Shown in pieces: positions 1 through 5,621 of a DNA stretch of 5,621 bases. Within the stretch, counting starts at the first letter, position 1. Every line of letters begins with the position of its first letter. This DNA is from Polaromonas sp. YR568. Lineage in GTDB: Bacteria > Pseudomonadota > Gammaproteobacteria > Burkholderiales > Burkholderiaceae. Location of the stretch: contig CAMBWM010000159.1 in NCBI GenBank assembly GCA_945871335.1, positions 1-5,621 of the forward strand, read 5' to 3'. Position numbers and translations under genes: made by a program. The notes under the pieces are model-generated. The model ran no database searches, was not told the origin of the DNA, and saw nothing but the letters and a program-made list of their open reading frames with translations.

Positions 1-1106
1 TCCGCACCCCACATCTTGCCGCCAAGGCGGATCATGGCGGCCATCGAGGCGTCCACAATCACGTCGTTGGGTGCGTGCAAGTTGGAGATGCCCTTGGCCG
101 AGTCGACCATGGCCAGCTCGGGCCGGTGCTCGTGGCAGGCGTGCAGATCACGGATGACTTCGTCGCGCTGGGTAGTGGGCAGGCTTTCGAGCTTTTCGTA
201 AAGGCTGGACAGGCCGTTGTTGACGTTCACACCCAACTTGTCAAACAGCTTGCCGTGCTTGGCAAAAGCGTCTTTGTAGTAGACCCGAACCGCGTGACCG
301 AACACGATGGGGTGCGAGATCTTCATCATGGTGGCCTTGACGTGCAAAGACAGCATGAGGCCGGTCTTGCGAGCGTCTTCCATCTGCTCTTCATAAAAAT
401 CATACAGCGCTTTCTTGCTCATAAACATGCTGTCTATGATCTCGCCGGCTTTGAGCGACACCTTGGGTTTGAGCACGGTGGTTTTGCCGGCCGCATTGAC
501 CAGCTCCATGCGCACATCGCAGGCTTTGTCCAGGGTCATGGACTTTTCACCGTGATAGAAGTCGCCCTTTTTCATGTGTGCCACATGGGTGCGCGAGGCC
601 ATGCTCCATTCAGCCATGCTGTGCGGATTTTTGCGGGCAAAGTTTTTAACCGCCAGCGGGGCGCGGCGGTCAGAGTTGCCTTCGCGTAGCACCGGGTTGA
701 CAGCACTGCCCAGGCATCGGGAGTAGCGCGCCAGCGTTGCCTTGTCGGCGTCGGTTTTCGGGTCTTCAGGTAAGTTGGGTAACTTGTAGCCGTGGGCTTG
801 CAGCTCACGGATGGCCTCGGACAACTGGTGCACTGTGGCGCTGATATTGGGCAGCTTGATGATGTTGGTGTCCGGCAGCAGGGTCAGGCGACCAAGCTCA
901 GACAGGTTGTCGGGCATTTTTTGCTCGGGCGTCAGGACATCGGAAAACTCGCCCAGAATGCGGGCAGCCAGAGAAATATCGCTTTCAACGACATCAATGC
1001 CGGCCGGCGCAGTAAAGGTGCGCAGGATCGGCAAAAACGAACAGGTGGCCAGGTAAGGCGCCTCATCGGTCAATGTGTAAATAATTTTTGATTTTTTGGC
1101 AGCCAT
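1..1106 (-). CDS. icd: NADP-dependent isocitrate dehydrogenase, monomeric type (N-terminal 368 residues; C-terminus beyond left edge)
   Basis: This TCA-cycle enzyme oxidatively decarboxylates isocitrate to 2-oxoglutarate, making NADPH in the cytoplasm. The translation matches the large single-chain IDH family (about 740 residues, typified by the Azotobacter and Vibrio enzymes), not the roughly 45 kDa homodimeric Icd of E. coli. About half is present and no stop is reached. Residues 134-148 carry the substrate loop [15 protein letters not shown]. By recalled alignment to the Azotobacter enzyme (offset +2), S134, N137, R141 and R147 are isocitrate ligands, K257 in HVKATMMK is the catalytic lysine, and D352 in [11 protein letters not shown] is a metal ligand. 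All are intact; the remaining metal aspartates lie off the window. The ATG at 1106 is preceded by AAAGGA, ending four bases upstream, which fixes the start. No frameshift is seen. The gene lies 132 bases downstream of the AEC permease on the same strand. Family call is very secure; icd is the generic symbol (some genomes use icd2 or idh). Confidence 0.96.
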   Translation of the reverse strand, partial: MAAKKSKIIYTLTDEAPYLATCSFLPILRTFTAPAGIDVVESDISLAARILGEFSDVLTPEQKMPDNLSELGRLTLLPDTNIIKLPNISATVHQLSEAIRELQAHGYKLPNLPEDPKTDADKATLARYSRCLGSAVNPVLREGNSDRRAPLAVKNFARKNPHSMAEWSMASRTHVAHMKKGDFYHGEKSMTLDKACDVRMELVNAAGKTTVLKPKVSLKAGEIIDSMFMSKKALYDFYEEQMEDARKTGLMLSLHVKATMMKISHPIVFGHAVRVYYKDAFAKHGKLFDKLGVNVNNGLSSLYEKLESLPTTQRDEVIRDLHACHEHRPELAMVDSAKGISNLHAPNDVIVDASMAAMIRLGGKMWGA

Positions 1107-1110
1107 GATG

Positions 1111-1116
1111 TCCTTT
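1111..1116 (-). promoter_or_regulatory. ribosome binding site of icd
   Basis: On the minus strand the sequence reads AAAGGA followed by CATC and then the ATG at 1106. This is a good Shine-Dalgarno match with slightly short spacing of 4 bases. It is the clearest ribosome binding site in the window and decides the icd start. Confidence 0.75.
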
Positions 1117-1164
1117 TACTTTGATCTGGGAGGGTAATGGGGCTTTGTGAACCCGCAACCCGTA

Positions 1165-1191
1165 ATCATAGGCCAGTCTTTTCACTGTCCT
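1165..1191 (-). promoter_or_regulatory. possible sigma-70-type promoter for icd
   Basis: Read on the minus strand, a -10-like TATGAT (1170-1165, five of six consensus bases) is preceded by AGGACA (1191-1186, four of six bases of TTGACA). The spacer is 15 bases, shorter than the ideal 17. It would start transcription about 50 bases upstream of the icd ATG, a reasonable 5' leader length. This supports icd having its own promoter apart from the permease gene. It is a pattern match by eye only. Confidence 0.35.
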
Positions 1192-1238
1192 GAAGCAGGG
1201 ATGGATCCCCGAATTAGGGAGGGTGACGGTACATAGGC

Positions 1239-2240
1239 CTAAAAAAAGGCGGCGCCTGTGACCAGTGCCACTGCGCCCGCGAAGCTAAAAAATGCCAGCA
1301 CGGTGGACAGCAAGATGATGCGGGCGATGCGCCCGTTGTCTGCGCCAAAGCGTTCAGCCAGCAGCGAGACGTTGCTGGCGCTTGGCAAGGCGGACAGCAG
1401 TACCAGCACGGTCAGGGCGAAGGGGTCCAGCGGCAAGCCCAGCTGAATGGCGGACAGGCCGATCAGGCCGACCAGCACCGGATGGACCACCAACTTGATG
1501 AGCACCACCGGCACATAGTCCCGTGCTTGCGTCGGCGTGGTGGTGTTCATTTGCGAGCGCGCCAGCACAGCACCGATAGTGAACAAAGCCACTGGCGAGG
1601 CGGCATCTGCCAACAAACCGACGGTGACGGCAACCGGGCCCGGCAACTCAAAGCCAATGGCCGAAGAAACGCCGCCCAAGGCAATGGCCCAGGGCAGCGG
1701 GTTCACCACCACCCCTTTGAGCGCCAGGCGAAAAGCGCGGGCGGCGCCATGTTCATCAGCGCCGTCCAGCCGCGACAGCGCAATGCACAGCGACGAGGTG
1801 ATGATCATGTCCACCGTGATGGAGACAATCGCCGGGCCGGCCGCCTGAGCGCCCAGCAGCGCGACCAGCAGGGGCACGCCCATGAAGCCTGTGTTGGGGA
1901 AAGCCGCCACCAAGGCGCCAAAGGCTGCGTCGTTCCAGCCGATGCGCGGGCCGCGCGTCACAGCCACGGTCAAGCCCACCATGATGAGTGCACACAACAG
2001 GTAAACGGCGATCAGGCTGACATCGAGCAGCTGCGCAATCGGCGTGCTGGCGCCAAAGCGGTACAACATGCAGGGCAGTGCGAAATACAGCACAAAGCTA
2101 TTGAGACCGGGTATCGCCGCCTGCGGCAGCATGGCCCGGCGCGCAGCGATATAGCCGCACAAAACCAGCACAAAAAACGGAAAGGTGACCAAAAGAATAC
2201 TCAGCACAGCGCATATTGTGACCCGCTTGGCAAAGGGCAC
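1239..2240 (-). CDS. AEC family (auxin efflux carrier-like) transporter
   Basis: A polytopic inner-membrane permease of the auxin efflux carrier family. Bacterial members export or take up small organic acids such as malonate or malate; the substrate here cannot be read from sequence. About ten hydrophobic segments are visible at roughly residues 13-33, 43-60, 72-94, 107-128, 136-155, 172-193, 203-226, 244-267, 274-292 and 307-329. Family hallmarks are NTGFMGVP (116-123), the NP pair at 180-181, ASPVALFTIGAVL (about 214-226) and the late ALPSASNVSLLAERFG stretch (284-299). Its 333 residues are near the usual family length. The start is uncertain: the outer candidate is GTG at 2240, but GTG at 2207 would give MLSILLVTFPFF, which begins directly at the first membrane segment as relatives do. 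Neither has a clear Shine-Dalgarno. It is divergent from rep and upstream of icd; no functional tie to either is evident. Confidence 0.9.
   Translation of the reverse strand: MPFAKRVTICAVLSILLVTFPFFVLVLCGYIAARRAMLPQAAIPGLNSFVLYFALPCMLYRFGASTPIAQLLDVSLIAVYLLCALIMVGLTVAVTRGPRIGWNDAAFGALVAAFPNTGFMGVPLLVALLGAQAAGPAIVSITVDMIITSSLCIALSRLDGADEHGAARAFRLALKGVVVNPLPWAIALGGVSSAIGFELPGPVAVTVGLLADAASPVALFTIGAVLARSQMNTTTPTQARDYVPVVLIKLVVHPVLVGLIGLSAIQLGLPLDPFALTVLVLLSALPSASNVSLLAERFGADNGRIARIILLSTVLAFFSFAGAVALVTGAAFF
1241..1257 (-). terminator. short terminator-like hairpin overlapping the AEC permease stop codon
   Basis: On the minus strand AGGC-GCC-GCCT can form a four-pair GC-rich stem with a three-base loop, followed directly by a run of Ts (1246-1240). 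The T-run encodes the final Phe codons and the first base of the TAG stop. The order (GC stem, then Ts) is that of an intrinsic terminator, but the stem is very short, so termination may be weak. If active, it would separate the permease transcript from icd. Confidence 0.3.
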
Positions 2241-2257
2241 CGGCGACTGGCTATGAT
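2227..2257 (+). promoter_or_regulatory. possible sigma-70-type promoter for rep
   Basis: TTGGCA (2227-2232, five of six bases of TTGACA) and TATGAT (2252-2257, five of six bases of TATAAT) face rep. The spacer is 19 bases, longer than the preferred 17. Transcription would begin near 2264 and leave a leader of roughly 80 bases before the rep ATG. The -35 box lies inside the permease gene if that gene starts at 2240, but outside it if it starts at 2207. No promoter of comparable quality was found for the permease direction. Confidence 0.35.
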
Positions 2258-2346
2258 GACCGCCGTGCAGCCCTGAATAAGGGTCGCTTTTTTAGGCTCT
2301 GCCTGCGGCCGCCCGTCGCTTGAACGCCCCTCTTTTTCTCACACCC

Positions 2347-4476
2347 ATGTCGTCTCCCCCGCCTTCAGCCGCACTGGCCGGCCTGAACCAAGCCCAGCAG
2401 GAGGCCGTCAATTACACGCAGGGCCCTTGCCTTGTATTGGCCGGCGCCGGCTCGGGCAAGACGCGCGTGATCACGCACAAGATAGGCCGGCTGATTCAAT
2501 CTGGTTTGAAACCCGAGCAGATTGCCGCCATCACCTTCACCAACAAGGCTGCCGCCGAAATGCGTGAGCGCGCCAAGACCCTGATTGGCAAAAGCGCACG
2601 CGGGGTTTTGATCTGCACCTTTCATGCGCTGGGCGTGCGAATGTTGCGGCAAGACGGCGGCGAGTTGGGCCTGAAACCGCAGTTCAGTATTTTGGACAGC
2701 GACGATGTCACCAGCATTCTGAAAGACGCCGGCGGCAGCACCGACGCAGCGACCGCACGCCAATGGCAGTGGCGCATCAGCGCCTGGAAGAACAGCGGCC
2801 TGAACGCCGCTCAGGCCGAGGCACAAGCCGAAACCGATGAAGATCGCACACTGGCGCGCATCATGAGCCGCTACGAAGAGCGACTGACGGCCTACCAGAG
2901 CGTGGACTTTGACGACCTGATCGGGCTGCCGCTCAAGCTGCTGCAAGACCACACCGAAGTGCGCGACAAATGGCAGGCGGCACTGGGCCATGTGCTGGTG
3001 GACGAATACCAGGACACCAACGCCACGCAGTACGAACTACTCAAGTTACTGGTCGGCGCGCGTGGGCGCTTTACGGCGGTGGGCGACGACGACCAGTCGA
3101 TATACGGCTGGCGTGGCGCCACTCTGGACAACCTCAAGCGCTTGCCGGTTGACTACCCGAAGCTCAAGGTGGTCAAGCTCGAACAAAACTACCGATCGAC
3201 CAGCGCCATCTTGCGCGCAGCCAATAACGTGATCGGCCCCAACCCTAAGCTTTACCCGAAGACGCTGTTCAGCGAGCTTGGCGAGGGCGAGCCGGTGCGC
3301 GTGGTCGATTGCGACGGCGAAGAGCATGAGGCCGACCGCGTGGTCGCCCGCATCCAGAGCCTGCGCGTAGGTGGCGAGTTGCTGGCCATCGGCAGCCAGC
3401 ACAAAGAATGGAAAGACTTCAGCGTGTTGTACCGCGCCAACCACCAGGCCAAGGTGTTTGAAAAAGCTTTCCGGCGGGCGCAAATTCCGTACAAGGTCTC
3501 GGGCGGTCAGAGCTTTTTTGACCGCGCTGAGATCAAAGACCTGTGCAGTTGGCTGCGCCTGCTCAGCAACAATGATGATGACCCGGCTTTCTTGCGTGCG
3601 GTCACCACGCCCAAACGCGGCATCGGTCACACCACCTTGCAGGCGCTGGGCAACTTTGCCAATCTGTACAAGGTCAGTCTGTTCGAGTCGCTGTTCAGTC
3701 ATTCACTGGCCACGGTTTTACCCGCCAAGGCTGTGGGTTCCTTGCACGAGTTTGGCCGCTACCTCAACGAGCTGGAGCACCGCGCCAAACACACGGTGGG
3801 CGCTGAAGACGCGCGCGTTTTTTTGACCGACTGGCTGAAGGACATTGACTACGAAAAGCATTTGCACGACGCCGAGGACAGCGAGAAGGTGGCCGCTGCC
3901 CGCTGGTCCAACGTGATGGATTTTTGCGACTGGATGGCCCAGCGCTGCGGCGGACAGATCGAGGATGCCGCCGGCACCACCATGGAGAAAGAGCGCAAAA
4001 CCATGCTGGAGGTGATACAGACCATCGCGCTGCTGTCCACCATCAGTGATCGCGAGGGGGAACAGAATGTGGTGACACTGTCCACCTTGCATGCTGCCAA
4101 GGGGCTGGAGTGGCCGCATGTGATGCTGGTCAGCTGCGTTGAGGGGCTGCTGCCTTTCAAGCTGGACGAAGAAAACGAGCTGGGCACTAACGCCGAGAGC
4201 ATTGCACTGCGCTTGCAAGAAGAGCGCCGGCTGATGTATGTGGGCATCACGCGCGCGCAGCGCACGCTGGCCGTGAGTTGGCTTCGGCGACGCAAGAAAG
4301 GCCGCGAGATGATTGCCGGCACGGCCAGCCGGTTTATCAAGGAGATGGGTTTGGACAACGCCACCATCAAGGAAGACCCGCAAGAAAAACTGCGCGCGCT
4401 GCGCGCCGAGTTTGCACAACGCGCCGCCGATGGCGCGGCGGCCAAAGCGCTGGCCGAGTCGAAAGACACTTTTTAA
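2347..4476 (+). CDS. rep: ATP-dependent 3'-5' DNA helicase Rep (superfamily 1A, UvrD/Rep family)
   Basis: A cytoplasmic DNA motor that unwinds duplex 3' to 5'; in E. coli, Rep clears protein roadblocks ahead of replication forks and helps restart. From the ATG at 2347 (709 residues) all SF1A motifs are in order: Q-motif-like LNQAQQEAV (13-21), Walker A AGAGSGKT (32-39), Ia TFTNKAAAEM (63-72), II VDEYQDTN (218-225), III GDDDQSIYGWRGA (246-258), IV LEQNYRS (278-284), V TLHAAKGLEWPHV (580-592), VI EERRLMYVGITRAQR (625-639). Rep is favoured over UvrD or PcrA by DEYQDTN, LLVGARGRF after motif II, LFSELG, and IPYKVSGGQSFFDRAEIKD (380-398). E. coli Rep has 673 residues; the extra length is at the N-terminus, in a short insertion before YRANHQ, and in the C-terminal tail. 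An upstream TTG at 2320 is possible, but the ATG gives the family-like N-terminus. No Shine-Dalgarno is visible; the leader is pyrimidine-rich. The next gene follows after 7 bases. Confidence 0.95.
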   Translation: MSSPPPSAALAGLNQAQQEAVNYTQGPCLVLAGAGSGKTRVITHKIGRLIQSGLKPEQIAAITFTNKAAAEMRERAKTLIGKSARGVLICTFHALGVRMLRQDGGELGLKPQFSILDSDDVTSILKDAGGSTDAATARQWQWRISAWKNSGLNAAQAEAQAETDEDRTLARIMSRYEERLTAYQSVDFDDLIGLPLKLLQDHTEVRDKWQAALGHVLVDEYQDTNATQYELLKLLVGARGRFTAVGDDDQSIYGWRGATLDNLKRLPVDYPKLKVVKLEQNYRSTSAILRAANNVIGPNPKLYPKTLFSELGEGEPVRVVDCDGEEHEADRVVARIQSLRVGGELLAIGSQHKEWKDFSVLYRANHQAKVFEKAFRRAQIPYKVSGGQSFFDRAEIKDLCSWLRLLSNNDDDPAFLRAVTTPKRGIGHTTLQALGNFANLYKVSLFESLFSHSLATVLPAKAVGSLHEFGRYLNELEHRAKHTVGAEDARVFLTDWLKDIDYEKHLHDAEDSEKVAAARWSNVMDFCDWMAQRCGGQIEDAAGTTMEKERKTMLEVIQTIALLSTISDREGEQNVVTLSTLHAAKGLEWPHVMLVSCVEGLLPFKLDEENELGTNAESIALRLQEERRLMYVGITRAQRTLAVSWLRRRKKGREMIAGTASRFIKEMGLDNATIKEDPQEKLRALRAEFAQRAADGAAAKALAESKDTF

Positions 4477-4483
4477 GTCTCCT

Positions 4484-5044
4484 ATGAGTAAGCAGTGCAT
4501 GCGAATTTCACAATTTTTCAATGCCGCCTTACGCGGGGTCTTACTTGCGTCACTGATGCTGACGCTGGCCAGCGCGCAAGCTCAGCCATCCAAGCAACCA
4601 GCCGCTGCAGGCCCGGCTGCAGCACCAGCGACGCCCTGCCCCGCTGCCAAACAGGTGCTGGCGCCGCAGATGTACGGACTGTGGCTGGCGGTATTTGACA
4701 AGCCGCCGCGCGGCCTGCCGGTGCAGGCGCTGGTGCAACTGGAAAAGCACGCCGAGTTCAGCGACAGCCTGGCGGGCAGGGTGCAGCGCGACCTGCGCAG
4801 CGCGACCGGCGGCAGGGTAGCGGGCCACGCCGCCCGCGCACAGCTGGCCGGCGACATCGAAGCCGGCACGCTGCTGCTGGACGAGTCTTCTAACGGCATC
4901 AACCTGACAGCCAGCTGGGACGGCCAGATCGTCGAAGGAAGTTGCGGTCACCTTGTCAAGGGCCTGTGGAAAGACCTCAGCAACGAGGCCCTGCCCGATG
5001 CGCCGGACGTGCCTTTTGTGTTGACCCGGCAAACCGGCTGGTGA
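4484..5044 (+). CDS. small exported protein of unknown function, downstream of rep
   Basis: I do not recognise a named family. The 186-residue product has a typical Sec signal peptide: Arg at 7 and 17, a hydrophobic core at about 18-29, and an AQA signal peptidase I site at 31-33. A low-complexity Ala/Pro-rich stretch (34-56) follows, then a compact domain (about 57-186). The mature form has only two cysteines, C52 and C154 (in VEGSCGHL), which could form one disulphide in the periplasm. No lipobox and no later membrane helix are seen. The pattern YGLWLAVF (64-71), DSLAGRV, AGDIEAGTLLLDES, TASWDGQIVEG and KGLWKD alternates polar and hydrophobic residues, with Gly turns, like a small antiparallel beta-barrel; that fold is an inference. 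The start could instead be ATG 4499, which also leaves an intact signal peptide. A longer reading from 4313 would overlap rep heavily and is rejected. The 7-base gap after rep suggests co-transcription. Confidence 0.85.
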   Translation: MSKQCMRISQFFNAALRGVLLASLMLTLASAQAQPSKQPAAAGPAAAPATPCPAAKQVLAPQMYGLWLAVFDKPPRGLPVQALVQLEKHAEFSDSLAGRVQRDLRSATGGRVAGHAARAQLAGDIEAGTLLLDESSNGINLTASWDGQIVEGSCGHLVKGLWKDLSNEALPDAPDVPFVLTRQTGW

Positions 5045-5047
5045 GTT

Positions 5048-5101
5048 GCTGGCGCTCATCATGTATCGCGTCATTTCTTTGTCATCACAATGACCGCCAG
5101 C
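5048..5101 (+). repeat. imperfect inverted repeat between the exported-protein gene and lplT
   Basis: GCTGGCGCTCAT (5048-5059) and ATGACCGCCAGC (5090-5101) are reverse complements at 11 of 12 positions, with a 30-base loop between them. The right arm is not followed by a T-run, so it is not a standard intrinsic terminator. It begins three bases after the upstream stop codon. It could be a transcript-stabilising stem, an attenuating structure or chance. A weak -35-like TTGTCA (5079-5084) lies within the loop, but no good -10 follows at the right distance. Confidence 0.35.
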
Positions 5102-5115
5102 TGACTTAATCGCAC

Positions 5116-5128
5116 CGCAGAATCTGCG
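5116..5128 (+). repeat. perfect 13-base palindrome at the lplT ribosome-binding position
   Basis: CGCAGA-A-TCTGCG is a perfect inverted repeat around one central base. As RNA it can form CGCAG-AAT-CTGCG, a five-pair stem with a three-base loop. It ends two bases before the lplT ATG, exactly where a Shine-Dalgarno would normally sit, and no purine-rich Shine-Dalgarno is present. It may hinder or time ribosome loading, or act as a protein-binding site on DNA; both roles are inference. Confidence 0.4.
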
Positions 5129-5130
5129 CG

Positions 5131-5621
5131 ATGCCATCAGGTTTTTATCTCATCCTTGCGGCTCAGTTTTTTTCTGCACTGGCTGACAACAGCTTGCTGA
5201 TTGTCACGATTGCGCTGTTGTCTGAGCAAGGTCTGCCTGTGTGGTGGGCACCGCTGTTGAAGTTTGTATTCACAGTGTCTTACGTGGTGCTGGCCCCTTT
5301 TGTCGGTCCGCTGGCCGATGCCTTTCCAAAAGCTCGCCTGATGGCGTGGATGAATGGCATCAAAATTGTGGGTGTGTGCGCCTTGTTGCTGGGATTCAAC
5401 CCGCTGGTAGCTTTTGCCATTGCCGGCTTGGGTGCGGCCGCTTATGCGCCGGCGAAGTACGGGCTGATCACCGAAATCGTCGGCCCGGATCATCTGGTCA
5501 AAGCCAATGGCTGGCTGGAAACCTCCATCGTCTGCGCCGCCTTGCTGGGCGCCGTGCTCGGCGGGGTGTTGGTCAATACCAGCGTCATGGCCAGCTTGGG
5601 CAGCCTGCCTTTTTTAGATGC
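5131..5621 (+). CDS. lplT: lysophospholipid transporter LplT, major facilitator superfamily (N-terminal 163 residues; C-terminus beyond right edge)
   Basis: LplT flips lysophospholipids such as lysophosphatidylethanolamine across the inner membrane to the cytoplasmic face, where an acyltransferase (Aas in E. coli) re-acylates them. The visible N-terminal part lines up with recalled E. coli LplT (397 residues): AQFFSALADNSLL (11-23), LAPFVGPLADAFPKARLM (about 54-71; the MFS loop 2-3 motif), GAAAYAPAKYGLITEI (about 99-114) and LVKANGWLETS (about 120-130). About four hydrophobic segments are present. The ATG at 5131 is the only ATG, GTG or TTG start after an in-frame TAA at 5107-5109, so the start is firm although no Shine-Dalgarno is seen. 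It lacks the roughly 16-residue polar N-terminal extension of the E. coli protein. It follows the exported-protein gene by 86 bases on the same strand and may be read through from rep. Whether an acyltransferase or alr gene follows cannot be seen. Confidence 0.92.
   Translation, partial: MPSGFYLILAAQFFSALADNSLLIVTIALLSEQGLPVWWAPLLKFVFTVSYVVLAPFVGPLADAFPKARLMAWMNGIKIVGVCALLLGFNPLVAFAIAGLGAAAYAPAKYGLITEIVGPDHLVKANGWLETSIVCAALLGAVLGGVLVNTSVMASLGSLPFLD

Noticed and set aside
75..689. 204-codon open frame on the plus strand opposite icd
   Set aside because: It lies wholly antisense to icd, whose translation matches a known family with intact catalytic residues. The frame is open because of codon bias in the opposite gene, and its product resembles nothing I recognise.
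1128..1224. Direct repeat GGGAGGGT at 1128-1135 and 1217-1224, and the quasi-palindrome GGGATGGATCCC at 1198-1209
   Set aside because: These are short, low-complexity purine-rich matches in a GC-rich gap. There is no regular spacing and no known operator they resemble.
1482..2276. 264-codon open frame on the plus strand opposite the AEC permease
   Set aside because: The product is rich in His, Gln, Arg and Ala with no domain pattern, as expected for the antisense shadow of a hydrophobic membrane protein gene.
2271..2296. CCCT-GAATA-AGGG hairpin followed by a T-run at 2288-2293
   Set aside because: The stem has only four pairs, a spacer separates it from the T-run, and no plus-strand gene upstream would need a terminator. 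It is probably chance.
4313..4483. Possible longer N-terminus of the exported-protein gene
   Set aside because: This would overlap the last 160 or so bases of rep with an Arg/Pro-rich shadow translation and would bury the clear signal peptide beginning at 4484 or 4499.
3718..4521. Long minus-strand open frames opposite rep (also 2365-2991 and 3046-3702)
   Set aside because: They are fully covered by rep, which has every helicase motif in one continuous frame. The antisense products show no recognisable family features.
5137..5493. 118-codon minus-strand open frame opposite lplT
   Set aside because: It is antisense to a well-matched transporter gene, and its translation is rich in Gln, Arg and His without family resemblance.
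1..5621. Mobile elements, CRISPR arrays, tRNA or rRNA genes, defence-system genes
   Set aside because: None found. There are no terminal inverted repeats with transposase, no spaced direct repeats, no tRNA-like cloverleaf and no unusual base composition; every sizeable stretch is accounted for by housekeeping-type genes.

Overview
The window looks like chromosomal housekeeping DNA from a GC-rich betaproteobacterium. It is probably Burkholderiales, with a Comamonadaceae-like flavour (Rhodoferax, Polaromonas or Acidovorax relatives). That placement rests on protein resemblance recalled from memory and on strongly G/C-biased third codon positions; no database search was possible. Coding density is high. 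No RNA gene, insertion sequence, CRISPR array, phage gene or other mobile element was seen.

Layout. On the minus strand, the left edge holds the N-terminal half of a monomeric NADP-dependent isocitrate dehydrogenase (start at 1106, running off position 1). Upstream of it, also on the minus strand, is an AEC-family (auxin efflux carrier-like) permease at 1239-2240. A short GC hairpin and T-run sit at the permease's stop codon, and the 132-base gap before icd carries a possible promoter. Divergently, on the plus strand, lie three genes in a row: a Rep-type superfamily 1A DNA helicase (2347-4476), a small exported protein of unknown function starting 7 bases after rep (4484-5044), and the N-terminal part of an LplT-type lysophospholipid transporter (5131 to the right edge). 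The AEC/rep junction (2241-2346) is a divergent intergenic region with a possible sigma-70-like promoter facing rep.

How the genes relate. No single pathway links them: TCA cycle (icd), small-molecule transport (AEC), replication restart and fork clearance (rep), an envelope protein of unknown role, and membrane phospholipid salvage (lplT). The tight rep/exported-protein spacing suggests co-transcription. lplT may be read from the same transcript or from its own weak promoter in the 86-base gap.

No convincing new biological system is visible. The most useful leads are modest: the uncharacterised exported protein joined to rep, and two inverted repeats in front of lplT, one covering the position where its ribosome binding site should be.
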